Assembly: GCF_910577135.1 (NCBI RefSeq)
Contig: NZ_CAJTLL010000019.1
Span: 1 to 34,637 of the forward strand
Direction of reading: 5' to 3'
From: an uncultured Helicobacter sp.
GTDB taxonomy: Bacteria > Campylobacterota > Campylobacteria > Campylobacterales > Helicobacteraceae
Length of the DNA: 34,637 bases
Part shown: positions 16,309 through 24,666 of the stretch, piece by piece
Layout: each line of letters begins with the position of its first letter
Numbering within the stretch: position 1 is the stretch's first letter
The notes under the pieces: generated by a model
The model's database searches: none
Seen by the model: the letters and a program-made list of their open reading frames with translations, nothing else
Told to the model about the DNA's origin: nothing
Made by a program: the position numbers and the translations under genes

Positions 16309-18429
16309 TTGACAAAATTTTTGCAAATTTTCCCATTTCTTGCCCCTTATCGCCGCTTCTTAAGCAAACATTATTCGCAGCTTTTTGCTACCCTATTGTG
16401 TATATTATGCTGCTTTGGAGCAGGTATAAAATACTACCTAGTAACCGAGAGACTTGCTTATACAGCAAATTTTACATATTATGCCATCGATAAAAATGCC
16501 TTTATGCGGTGGAAAGAATGCGTTGAGCATACCATAGTGAGCCGACCCCACATAGCCCAATACAAAGAACTACTTAAATCTTACACACACTATGTTGAAA
16601 ATGCCCCATCTACCATTACCGCCTCATCATCTCCTATCCCCACAATCGTGCTTATTATCGACGAATCTACCCAAAGAAATTATATGGGTCTCTATGGCTA
16701 TCCTCTCCCTACTACACCCCGCCTTGATATCCTCAAAGAAAATGGGAATCTTGTCGCGTTTAATAATGTTATCGCGCCCCATTCTCACACCAATCTTGTG
16801 TTAGAAAAGCTCCTTACCTTTCATAATTATGAAAATGCACAAACACCTTGGTATAAGCAGCAAAATCTCATAGATATTCTTAAACTTGCTGGTTATACTA
16901 TACATTGGCTAAGCAATCAAGAGGTTGTCTCTATTTATGGTAACGCTCCTGAAGTCATCTCTACTCGCGCGGACATAACGCGATTTAGCACGATAAGCGA
17001 TTCATATAGTGCAGGAAAAGCCTATGATGAAATTCTGCTATCACTTTTGCAGCAAGTGCGTCAAAATGAGCAGATTCTATCCCCTAACACAGAGGCACAA
17101 TCCCCACAGCCTAGCAAAAACTTCTATCTTTTCCATCTTATGGGGACACATCTAGGTTATGATGGTCGCTACCCTAAGAGTTTTGAAACCTTTAATATAG
17201 ATACACTAAAACAATATAACCTCCACACCCTCACGCCCTATCCGCACACATCAAGTACAATCCTTAATCCCAGACAATTACAAATTAAAGCCCATTATAT
17301 CAATGCGATTTTATATAATGACTATGTGGTAAATGCGATTATAGAATCCTTTAAAGATGAGGATGCACTGATTTTTTATATCAGCGATCACGGCGATGAA
17401 GTATATGATTTTAGGGATTTTGTCGGGCATAGCGAAAATATCGGCTCACGATTTATGATAGAAGTGCCTTTTATGGTATATATGAGCGATAGCTTTAGAG
17501 AATCTTATCCTCATATCGCCCAAAAGATTGAAAAAGCAAAAGATTTGCCCTTTATGAGTAATGATTTTATCCACGCATTTTTAGATGTGCTAAACATTAA
17601 CTACACAGGGTATAACCCTACACGTAGCCTTTTTAACCCACTCTTTAATGACAAACGGGCGCGAATCTTTGCCGGGAAAGATTATGATAGAGATATGAGA
17701 GATGAAGGCTTATTGCAAAATGCACTCTTTCCCTCAAAGCTATGGTTACATCGTGTCGATGAGACACAAAAGCTTATAGATTTTAAAGATAAATATAAGG
17801 GCTTTGAAATCGATGTGCATTTTTTGCTTGCCCCTGTGCCACATTTTGATGTAGGACACGATGGATTAGAATCAAGTATAGGACTTAAGCTTGAGGATAT
17901 GCTAAAACTTATGCAAGATTCTATAAAAAGTAACGGGTGGGTGGAGGGCATAAGCGACTTTCCCTATCGTATATGGCTTGATTTTAAGAATCTCCAATCC
18001 ACAAATGCTGCTTCCGCCCTTAAAGTTTTAGAATCCCTTTGCAAAACCTATGCTATCCCTCATTCTACTTTCATCGTAGAGAGCGGCAATTATGAAGATT
18101 TAGGCATATTTAAAAAGGCAGGATTTTTTACTAGTTATTATGTGCCTTATTATAAACAAGAGGAACTAAAGACACAAAAAGAGGAGGTTATAGAGCATTT
18201 GAAAGCTATTATTAAAAGTGGCAATGTCTATGCGCTAAGCTTTCCTTATTATTTATATCACTTTATTAAAGACGCACATTTAGGGTATTTTGACGGGATA
18301 GAGTGGATAGATATGCCCCTTCTTACGTGGAATGAGGGGCAAAGCCCACAGCAAAATATGCAGACAGAAGCTTACTTTGATCCACAAATTAAAGTGATAT
18401 TAGTTGGTGAAAAAGGTGAATATCGATAA
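16309..18429 (+). CDS. Periplasmic part of phosphoethanolamine transferase fused to a GDPD/PLC-like domain (706-codon open frame)
   Basis: This is the long intact frame of the interrupted gene. It begins with the last membrane helix (LFATLLCILCCFGAG), then an alkaline-phosphatase-fold transferase domain: PTIVLIIDESTQRNYMGLYG (metal-binding Glu about 119), APHSHTNLVL with the likely nucleophile Thr161, WLSNQE, HLMGTHLGYDGRYP, and SDHGDE near 360. This pattern fits the CptA/EptA enzymes that add phosphoethanolamine to LPS core or lipid A. From about residue 475 a second domain follows: LWLHRVDETQ, GFEIDVHF, FDVGHDG, WLDFKNL, ESGNYEDL, TSYYVPYY. This recalls glycerophosphodiester-phosphodiesterase/PLC-like barrels. 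The TTG start has no ribosome-binding site and an in-frame stop lies just upstream, so this piece is unlikely to be translated alone. Confidence 0.85.
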   Translation: MTKFLQIFPFLAPYRRFLSKHYSQLFATLLCILCCFGAGIKYYLVTERLAYTANFTYYAIDKNAFMRWKECVEHTIVSRPHIAQYKELLKSYTHYVENAPSTITASSSPIPTIVLIIDESTQRNYMGLYGYPLPTTPRLDILKENGNLVAFNNVIAPHSHTNLVLEKLLTFHNYENAQTPWYKQQNLIDILKLAGYTIHWLSNQEVVSIYGNAPEVISTRADITRFSTISDSYSAGKAYDEILLSLLQQVRQNEQILSPNTEAQSPQPSKNFYLFHLMGTHLGYDGRYPKSFETFNIDTLKQYNLHTLTPYPHTSSTILNPRQLQIKAHYINAILYNDYVVNAIIESFKDEDALIFYISDHGDEVYDFRDFVGHSENIGSRFMIEVPFMVYMSDSFRESYPHIAQKIEKAKDLPFMSNDFIHAFLDVLNINYTGYNPTRSLFNPLFNDKRARIFAGKDYDRDMRDEGLLQNALFPSKLWLHRVDETQKLIDFKDKYKGFEIDVHFLLAPVPHFDVGHDGLESSIGLKLEDMLKLMQDSIKSNGWVEGISDFPYRIWLDFKNLQSTNAASALKVLESLCKTYAIPHSTFIVESGNYEDLGIFKKAGFFTSYYVPYYKQEELKTQKEEVIEHLKAIIKSGNVYALSFPYYLYHFIKDAHLGYFDGIEWIDMPLLTWNEGQSPQQNMQTEAYFDPQIKVILVGEKGEYR

Positions 18430-18474
18430 ATAAGGAATTTGTGCAAGAGAGAGGACTAAACAGGATTCAAGCAA

Positions 18475-18493
18475 CTAGGGCAATATGCCCTAG
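18475..18493. terminator. Hairpin between two converging genes
   Basis: A perfect 8-bp inverted repeat CTAGGGCA/TGCCCTAG with loop ATA lies 46 bases after the transferase stop and just past the end of the minus-strand cdtB remnant. No T-run follows on either strand, so action as an intrinsic terminator is uncertain. Confidence 0.4.
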
Positions 18494-18507
18494 CAATACT
18501 ACTTGTC

Positions 18508-18781
18508 TTACCCCCTAATGGAGCAGCTCTTATAAGTGAGGGAGTGAAGAAAAAATTTGGTTGTATCGATGAAAAAATCAAAATCAAGTGAGCAGGGCAG
18601 GATTCCAAAACGTCTCTCAATAGGCACATCAGGGTCTAACAAGCGCCGCACACTCACACTCCATTTGCTTTCTGTATTTGCCGATGAACCTTGCAGATTC
18701 CAAGTGGCGACTTTAAAATCATTAATATTCCCAAACATATAAGAAATGCCTAAAGCGATAAAAAATAGCACTTTTTTTCAC
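18508..18781 (-). pseudogene. cdtB: Remnant of cytolethal distending toxin subunit B gene
   Basis: Minus-strand codons give NDFKVATWNLQGSSANTESK followed by WSVSVRRLL. CdtB, the DNase-like subunit of the toxin, starts its mature chain with this sequence (DFxVATWNLQGSSAxTESKW-x-VNVRQL), including the nuclease-fold motif around TWNLQG. Upstream is an AAGGAG followed by GTG and an A7 run. Removing one A gives MKKVLFFIALGISYMFG, a credible signal peptide, in frame with the CdtB part. After about 35 family-like residues the reading leaves CdtB and ends within about 40 codons; none of the later catalytic segments follow. No cdtA or cdtC is visible next to it. The piece is therefore a broken 5' fragment. 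Confidence 0.72.
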
Positions 18782-18992
18782 ATATTCTCCTTGATTTTTT
18801 CACTAACTATCCTTGTAGGACTTATCTGCTTTTCATCACTGCACAATCTCTTCATTAATCTATACAATATAAAGACGAGGTTATTCAACTCAAAAAAGAG
18901 TAAATGAAGTGCTATAAGGCAATTTTTTGCTGTTTATTTTTTATGGAATAAAAATTTTATATTTATTATATCTCTGCTATTACGCTTTGTGC

Positions 18993-19017
18993 TGCATTTG
19001 CACGAAGTGCCAATGCA
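18993..19017. repeat. Hairpin with GAA loop
   Basis: Inverted repeat of 11 bp with one mismatch: TGCATTTGCAC, loop GAA, GTGCCAATGCA. Function unknown; could be part of a dispersed palindromic repeat or an RNA structure. Confidence 0.5.
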
Positions 19018-19034
19018 CACTTGTAAAAGGTCTT

Positions 19035-19077
19035 GTTAGCAAAGCGAAGCTTTTAGAAAGGCAGAGTCTCTGCTAAC
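19035..19077. repeat. Nested inverted repeats
   Basis: Outer arms GTTAGCA/TGCTAAC enclose AAAGC-GAA-GCTTT, and the right arm shares bases with the palindrome GCAGAGTCTCTGC. The GAA-loop hairpin resembles that at 18993-19017. It lies just downstream of marR and could act as its terminator or be a mobile palindromic repeat. Confidence 0.45.
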
Positions 19078-19111
19078 ACCTAAAGGGTTGCCTTATAACC
19101 AAGACGTTGTT

Positions 19112-19576
19112 TTATTCATCAAGTGTATTTTCAAGGTTGAGATTCATATATTCCATAATGAAAAGACGCATACGGGAAAGCACATCAAGACATATATCCA
19201 GCTCTTGTTGAGAAAATTGAGCGCTAAAGAGATTCTCAATTTTATTTATCCCATCTTCAATGAGATTAAGCGCATCTTTTCCACTAGGTGTAAGACTAAA
19301 AAGTTTCAAACGTTTATCGTCCTTTGGCACTTCTGCAGAGATAAGCCCTTTGGCAATGAGTGAATTTATTTCGCGGGAAATGGTAGCTTTATTTTTTTTT
19401 AACTCTTTAGCAATATGGCTAATATGAATCTGTGGTGTTTCAGAGATAACAAGAAGTATAATGCCTTGCTCAAAGCTGAGATTCTGTGCTTTGAGTTCGT
19501 TTGTAAAAAGTGCTTGGAGGGCGCGGCTTGCCCCCCCAATATAATGTCCAATAAATTTTTTTCTCTCTCGCTGCAA
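19112..19576 (-). CDS. MarR-family transcriptional regulator
   Basis: The 154-aa product has the MarR build: dimerising helices at both ends around a winged helix-turn-helix. The recognition region is HISHIAKELKKNKATISREI (about residues 52-70) and the wing carries VPKDDKRLKLFSLTPSGKDAL, where the Asp and Arg pair is typical of the family. The start is a TTG with a strong GGAGGAGAT upstream. Two homopolymers are inside the gene: G7 near codons 14-16 (encoding part of YIGGASRA) and A9 in the recognition region (ELKKNK), both in frame here. The target is unknown. It diverges from rnpB, whose promoter lies about 60 bases away. Confidence 0.9.
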   Translation of the reverse strand: MQRERKKFIGHYIGGASRALQALFTNELKAQNLSFEQGIILLVISETPQIHISHIAKELKKNKATISREINSLIAKGLISAEVPKDDKRLKLFSLTPSGKDALNLIEDGINKIENLFSAQFSQQELDICLDVLSRMRLFIMEYMNLNLENTLDE

Positions 19577-19630
19577 GCCCTATCTCCTCCTTAGCCTCAA
19601 ATGAAAGATAAATAAGATTATAACAAAATT

Positions 19631-19639
19631 TGCTATAAT
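19631..19639 (+). promoter_or_regulatory. Extended -10 promoter of rnpB
   Basis: TGCTATAAT fits the extended -10 form used by Helicobacter sigma-80, and ends about 8-10 bases before the first base pair of the RNase P RNA. Confidence 0.7.
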
Positions 19640-19647
19640 TTGCACCT

Positions 19648-19990
19648 TAGGCATAGCAGGTGGTTGCTTTTGCTCACGCAAAAGAGGAAAGTCCGAGCTA
19701 CTTAAGACAGGATTCCATTTAACCAATGGCTAGGGTAACCTAAGGGAAAGTGCAACAGAAAACAACCGCTTTTAGAAACTTTACAGAATCTGCGAAGCAA
19801 GGGTGAAAAGGTGGGGTAAGAGCCTACCGACTTTACAGCAATGTAAAGTGTCTATGCAAACCCAATCCGTAGCAAGAAGAGTATGGTTAAAGTCTTAGAT
19901 AAGAACTCTTCGCTTGAGGTATGTTGCAAAACATATCCTAGATAAATAGCCACCCACGACAGAACTCGGCTTATCGCTATGCCTATCCCC
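19648..19990 (+). ncRNA. rnpB: RNase P RNA, bacterial type A
   Basis: This is the catalytic RNA that trims the 5' leader of pre-tRNAs. The 5' and 3' ends pair as P1: AGGCATAGC at 19649-19657 with GCTATGCCT at 19976-19984. Universal segments are present: GAGGAAAGTCCG at 19684-19695 and ACAGAACTCGGCTTA at 19959-19973. The size of about 340 nt is normal. The gene is on the plus strand, converging with recJ. Exact ends are set by P1 and may be off by a few bases. No protein-coding frame crosses it. Confidence 0.95.
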
Positions 19991-20088
19991 GCCATCTTAT
20001 GACACCTTGCCTTAACTTTATTCAAGCTATGCTAGAGACAAGCCCCCTCATTTTACACAGATTCAATACCTGTATATAGCAGAATTTA

Positions 20089-21657
20089 TTATACAAAATC
20101 TATTATCTTTAGCTTCAATCTATTTTTAAACTCATCGCGTAATAATTCGAAATGCACATTGCCACATTGCCCGACTTCTCGCTTACAAGTGGCAAAAAAT
20201 TCAACCCCAACGAGTCGCGTTTGATTATTTTTATCATACAAGATATATTCAAAATGTTTACCCTCGTTACCAAGGGGCTTTATAGATTCTATACTTAAGC
20301 CATTGCATATAAATATCGGCGTAGGATTCTCCGCACCAAAAGGCTCAAATCGCTCTATGATACGCATTAACTCTTCATCAATCTCCCCACTATCAAGAAT
20401 CCCAAGCACCTCATCTGCTCCTGCCTCCTCTATGACTAAATGTGTCTGCAAAGATTCTATAAAATGCTCTAACCTCCCCACTTCTAGGCTTAAGCCCACC
20501 GCCCCGCTATGCCCACCAAAGCCTAGCAAATGCTCACTCAAAGATGTAATGCTTGCTATGAGATTTACCCCACCATAGCTGCGTCCGCTACCCTTTAGCA
20601 CACCTTCACTTTCATTAAAGACAAAAGCACTCTTGCCATATTCATTAGCCAAAGCAGAAGCGACTATCCCTAGCACGCCTTCGTGCCACCCTTGAGCATA
20701 GCTTACCACAATATGCTCTCTTTCTATGAGATGTTTATGTGCGGATTGCAGAATCTTACTTTGCGTTGCCTTACGCATTTGATTAAGCTCCAAAAGCTCA
20801 TCATATATCGCATTTGCTTGGGTAAGATTCTCGCATACCAAAAGCGCCAATGCCTTATCTGCACTCGCCATACGCCCAGCAGCATTCAAAAGTGGCACAA
20901 AATAAAAGCCAAGTGTTTGGGCATTTATATGCCTATATTTTAGTCTAAGAAGCTGCGCTAAAGGCGTTTGAATCTGTCCTAATCGCTCTATGCCTCTTTT
21001 CACAAGGAGGCGATTTATCCCTACAAGTGGCATTATATCGCCAATGCTAGCAATAGCAAGATATTCTAAAAATGCGCTCATATCGACTTTCGCCCCTAGC
21101 TCCTGCTTCAAAGCAGCACAAAAATACCACGCTACCACCGCACCACAAATCGCCTTTTGTGGAAAGGTGCATTCAGGCAAATAAGGGTCGATAATCACAT
21201 CAGCATTTGGAATCTCATCTGTGGGCGTGTGATGGTCTGTAATAATAAGTGGAATCCCCGCTTCCTTACACCATTTTGCCGCGCATACCGCGGTTATGCC
21301 ATTATCTACACTTACCACAACCGCGGCATTATTGGCATATTTTTCTAAAAGCGCCCCACTCACGCCATAGCCATCATCAAAGCGATGAGGGATAATAAGG
21401 CGCATATTGGCATAGCCTAAAAGCCTAAAAAAATGTATCATAACTGCACTTGCGCATATTCCATCAGCGTCATAATCCCCCACTACAAGCACTTCCTGCC
21501 CCTTTTTGATACATTCTGCCACAATACGTGCTCCCTCCATATTGTGAGCTAAACATTCGGGCTTAGGCAAATGCTGCAATGAGGTAATACCCCTATGCAC
21601 ATCACGGGCTAAAAGCATTTCTAGAATCTGCGCCTTATCGACAAAAGGATATGCCAT
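20089..21657 (-). CDS. recJ: Single-strand-specific exonuclease RecJ
   Basis: RecJ degrades single-stranded DNA 5' to 3' in recombination and mismatch or base-excision repair. The 522-aa product carries the DHH-family motifs: VVGDYDADGICASA (about residue 79), SVDNGI, TDHHTP with the DHH triad, GAVVAWYF, and in the DHHA1 part LNAAGRM and FGGHSGAVGLSLE. Length matches epsilonproteobacterial RecJ, shorter than E. coli. The reading frame opens with TTG-ATG at 21660/21657; I take the ATG. It starts a few bases after the pyrG stop, so it is probably co-transcribed with pyrG. Confidence 0.94.
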   Translation of the reverse strand: MAYPFVDKAQILEMLLARDVHRGITSLQHLPKPECLAHNMEGARIVAECIKKGQEVLVVGDYDADGICASAVMIHFFRLLGYANMRLIIPHRFDDGYGVSGALLEKYANNAAVVVSVDNGITAVCAAKWCKEAGIPLIITDHHTPTDEIPNADVIIDPYLPECTFPQKAICGAVVAWYFCAALKQELGAKVDMSAFLEYLAIASIGDIMPLVGINRLLVKRGIERLGQIQTPLAQLLRLKYRHINAQTLGFYFVPLLNAAGRMASADKALALLVCENLTQANAIYDELLELNQMRKATQSKILQSAHKHLIEREHIVVSYAQGWHEGVLGIVASALANEYGKSAFVFNESEGVLKGSGRSYGGVNLIASITSLSEHLLGFGGHSGAVGLSLEVGRLEHFIESLQTHLVIEEAGADEVLGILDSGEIDEELMRIIERFEPFGAENPTPIFICNGLSIESIKPLGNEGKHFEYILYDKNNQTRLVGVEFFATCKREVGQCGNVHFELLRDEFKNRLKLKIIDFV

Positions 21658-21661
21658 CAAA

Positions 21662-23284
21662 TTATGCTTTTTTATGTACTAGAGTTTGCTTCACAAAGGC
21701 AAGTATGACGGGATTTGGGTGCTGTAAGCGTGAGGTAAATTCAGGGTGAAACTGCACACACACAAACCACGGGTGATTATTTAACTCAATAGATTCTATC
21801 AAGCCATTGCTTTGTCCGCTTACAATCAAACCATTTTTTTCAAAAAGTTCACGATAGGCGGGATTTGCCTCATAGCGATGGCGATGGCGCTCTTTAATGA
21901 GGCTTTGCTTCCCATAGGCTTCATAGAGTTTGCTACCCTCTTTGATATGGCATTCATACTCGCCTAAACGCATAGTCCCGCCCATAGGGGAGGTATGTGT
22001 CCTTAGCTGCATATTACCCTGTGAATCGATAAAGTCTTCGATGAGATACACGACAGGCTCTTTTGTATGCGGGTCAAACTCTACGGAATTTGCCGCCTTT
22101 ATACCTAGCACATTCCTTGCAAACTCAATCAAAGCAAGCTGCATACCTAGGCAAATGCCCAGCATAGGAATGCCCTTTTCCCTTGCATACTTAATCGCGG
22201 CGAGTTTGCCTGCTATTCCCCTTTCTCCAAAGCCTCCGGGGATAAGGATAGAATCCACATCGTGCAAAAGGGAGAGATTTTCTACTAAGCTCTCGCTATC
22301 AATCCACTTAATATTCACGCGTGTATCGGTATTTGCTCCGGCGTGAATGAGTGATTCTATAAGCGATTTATAAGATTCTTTAAGGCTTAGATATTTACCC
22401 ACAAAGCCAATGGTGATTTGCGTTTTGGGAGCGATGATTTTTTTCACAAGCATATCCCAATTATCCATTTTAGGCTTTAGCGTATCAAGCTCTAAATGCC
22501 TTGCTATGGGTGTGAGTATGCCCTCTTCTAAGAAATTTAGCGGACATTTATATATGCTTTGGGTATCTTCAGCAACTATCACGCTATCATCATCAACATC
22601 GCAGCTCATCGCAAGTTTACGCTTTAACTCTTTATCAAGGCTTTTCTCACATCGCGCGACAAGAATCTGCGGTGAAATCCCTATACGTCTAAGCTCCTGC
22701 ACGGAATGCTGTGTGGGCTTTGTCTTTAGCTCTCCTGCAGCTCGCACAAGCGGGATAAGGGTTACGTGAATAGAAATCACTTGCTTACTGCTTAGCTCGT
22801 GCTTCATCTGGCGCATAGCCTCTAAATAAGGCATTCCCTCTATATCACCCACCGTTCCCCCAAGCTCCACAACTAAAAAATCACTCTCCTTTCCTGCAAA
22901 TTTAATACGTGATTTAATCTCATCAACAATATGCGGGACGATTTGAATGGTTTTACCTAGATACTTGCCTTTACGCTCATTTTCAATCACAGACATATAC
23001 ACTTGCCCGGTGGTAAAGTTATTTTTCTTATGAAAATCTTTGTTTAAAAATCGCTCATAATGCCCTATATCTAAATCCGTTTCCGCGCCATCGCAGGTTA
23101 CAAACACTTCTCCGTGTTCTAATGGACTCATTGTGCCCGGATCGACATTAATATAAGGGTCAATTTTCAAAATAGACACATTATATCCGCTATGCTGAAG
23201 CAAGGTAGCGATTGATGAAGAGGTAATGCCCTTGCCAAGAGAGCTTAACACGCCTCCGGTTACAAATATATATTTTACTGCCAT
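21662..23284 (-). CDS. pyrG: CTP synthase
   Basis: PyrG makes CTP from UTP, ATP and glutamine in pyrimidine synthesis. The 540-aa product has the normal length. The N-terminal synthetase domain shows [20 protein letters not shown] (nucleotide-binding loop) and [16 protein letters not shown]. The C-terminal class I glutamine amidotransferase shows [29 protein letters not shown] with the nucleophile Cys near residue 377, and FHPEFTSR with the catalytic His and Glu. The ATG follows a short leader with no other gene, and recJ follows. Confidence 0.97.
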   Translation of the reverse strand: MAVKYIFVTGGVLSSLGKGITSSSIATLLQHSGYNVSILKIDPYINVDPGTMSPLEHGEVFVTCDGAETDLDIGHYERFLNKDFHKKNNFTTGQVYMSVIENERKGKYLGKTIQIVPHIVDEIKSRIKFAGKESDFLVVELGGTVGDIEGMPYLEAMRQMKHELSSKQVISIHVTLIPLVRAAGELKTKPTQHSVQELRRIGISPQILVARCEKSLDKELKRKLAMSCDVDDDSVIVAEDTQSIYKCPLNFLEEGILTPIARHLELDTLKPKMDNWDMLVKKIIAPKTQITIGFVGKYLSLKESYKSLIESLIHAGANTDTRVNIKWIDSESLVENLSLLHDVDSILIPGGFGERGIAGKLAAIKYAREKGIPMLGICLGMQLALIEFARNVLGIKAANSVEFDPHTKEPVVYLIEDFIDSQGNMQLRTHTSPMGGTMRLGEYECHIKEGSKLYEAYGKQSLIKERHRHRYEANPAYRELFEKNGLIVSGQSNGLIESIELNNHPWFVCVQFHPEFTSRLQHPNPVILAFVKQTLVHKKA

Positions 23285-23373
23285 TTATATTGCCTTGTAA
23301 ATTTTTTGTGTAATCATATTAAATCAGTGCTTAAAAGCTTAATTAATTTACTTTTTTTTGTATTTTCTTATTT

Positions 23374-24666
23374 ATGATTATGGCTTTACAATTTTTAACA
23401 GCATTTATCATACAAACTCATAGGAGCGCGACCTTGTCATCTACGATTATTGCCATTATTGGCTTATTCATTTGTGTTTATATCCTGCCAAGCATTATTT
23501 TAGCAATGCTGCAGACTGAGCACATTAAGGCAGAATTGCATAAGCCTGCTGTCCTTTTAGAATCCGAAGACTACAAAATAGCAGGTGAATACGCACTTGC
23601 TTCTTTGCGATTAGATATTATCTCTAAAATATGCGAAGCTATAGTTTTTACCCTGTGGGTGAGCTTTGGACTGGATTTTCTTAATACACAATTTGAAATC
23701 TTACTAGGACATACTCTAAATCCCTTATGGCAGGGTGTTGTCCTAGTGCTAAGCTTTATCATTATAAATAGCATTGTCGATTTACCTCTATCTGTGTATA
23801 AAACCTTTGGGCTTGATAAAAAATTTCATTTTTCTAAACAAACACCTCGTATCTTTATCGCCGATTTGTTTAAAACATTGATTTTAAGTGTTATCATTGG
23901 GAGCATTGTGGCTGCTTTACTCATTTTTATCATTGAAAATATCTCGCTGTGGTGGATTGTAGGTTTTGTAGCATTGCTTGGGGTAGTTATTTTAGCAAAC
24001 CTTGTCTATCCTACGCTCATTGCACCATTATTTAATAAATTCACCCCCCTTGATGATGAGAATCTCAAATCACGTATAGAATCTTTACTTAATAGCATAG
24101 GTTTTAAGAGTAATGGTATTTTTGTGATTGATGCTTCAAAGCACGATAGGCGGCTAAATGCGTATTTTGGTGGATTGGGTAAAAGTAAGCGTGTAGTGCT
24201 GTTTGACACTCTACTAGATAAGATTAGCACTGATGGACTGATTGCGATTTTGGGACACGAGCTAGGGCATTTCAAGCATAATGATATATTTAAAAATATT
24301 GTTATTATGGCTTGTGCGTTATTCGTGCTATTTTTTATCGTAGGACATTTGCCAGATTCACTTTTTAATGCATTGGGACTAAAAAATAATGGAGCAGGTG
24401 TATTAATCGTAATACTGCTTATCTCGCCTGTAGTTGCCTTTTGGTTTATGCCTCTTATTGGCTATTTTAGTCGCAAGGCAGAATATGCCGCTGATGAGTT
24501 TGGTGCGGATATTTCAAGCAAACATTCCCTTGCAAATGCACTTGTGCGCCTTGTGAATGAAAATAAAAGCTTCCCTAGCTCACACCCTGCCTATATATTC
24601 TTTTATTACACCCACCCACCGCTTTTACAAAGGCTCAAAGCACTCGATTATGAAGTGCAGTATTGA
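23374..24666 (+). CDS. M48 (Ste24-type) membrane metalloprotease
   Basis: Integral membrane zinc protease of the Ste24/CAAX-protease-1 group, which in bacteria is linked to membrane-protein quality control. The 430-aa product has several membrane helices (about 16-40, 75-100, 113-133, 163-190, 195-215, 308-328, 345-368). It has HELGHFKHND at His295 (HExxH zinc site) between helices, and EYAADEFGADIS near residue 370 supplying the third ligand. The region QTPRIFIADLFKT and the NAYFGGLGKSKRVVLFDTLL segment before HExxH are typical of Ste24 rather than HtpX. The ATG has no clear ribosome-binding site. Its end overlaps the likely prmC start. Confidence 0.92.
   Translation: MIMALQFLTAFIIQTHRSATLSSTIIAIIGLFICVYILPSIILAMLQTEHIKAELHKPAVLLESEDYKIAGEYALASLRLDIISKICEAIVFTLWVSFGLDFLNTQFEILLGHTLNPLWQGVVLVLSFIIINSIVDLPLSVYKTFGLDKKFHFSKQTPRIFIADLFKTLILSVIIGSIVAALLIFIIENISLWWIVGFVALLGVVILANLVYPTLIAPLFNKFTPLDDENLKSRIESLLNSIGFKSNGIFVIDASKHDRRLNAYFGGLGKSKRVVLFDTLLDKISTDGLIAILGHELGHFKHNDIFKNIVIMACALFVLFFIVGHLPDSLFNALGLKNNGAGVLIVILLISPVVAFWFMPLIGYFSRKAEYAADEFGADISSKHSLANALVRLVNENKSFPSSHPAYIFFYYTHPPLLQRLKALDYEVQY

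Larger units (their letters stand above)
15839..18429 (+). pseudogene. Phosphoethanolamine transferase gene interrupted by a G11 tract and two further frameshifts
   Basis: A coherent gene starts at ATG 15839 (AAGGAG upstream). The first frame encodes a membrane segment (FFYILCVNALLYTLYMW) up to the G11 tract at 15943-15953, where it runs into a stop at 15959. One G fewer would continue as QYENLGAILNIC and several more membrane helices until a TAA at 16194. Homology-like reading then moves to another frame, most simply by one extra T in the T7 run at 16167-16173, giving SSNTLEIKEFTAFYGAGNID. This frame stops at 16310, and one extra T there joins it to the 706-codon frame containing the catalytic domain. 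Three interruptions mean the locus is inactive as sequenced. G11 may be reversible; the two T losses look like decay or base-calling errors. Confidence 0.75.
18782..19111. other. Non-coding, hairpin-rich stretch between cdtB remnant and marR
   Basis: No convincing gene on either strand. Contains the two structured elements listed separately at 18993-19017 and 19035-19077 and otherwise very AT-rich DNA. Confidence 0.6.

Noticed and set aside
18557..18742. Plus-strand 61-codon frame
   Set aside because: It is the complement of the cdtB remnant.
19088..19363. Plus-strand 91-codon frame
   Set aside because: Antisense to the MarR gene, no motif.
21930..22769. Plus-strand frames of 138 and 119 codons
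   Set aside because: Fully antisense to pyrG; no ribosome-binding site or recognisable motif.
24557..24649. Upstream start for prmC
   Set aside because: Adds 31 residues overlapping the protease gene; 24650 gives the standard PrmC N-terminus.
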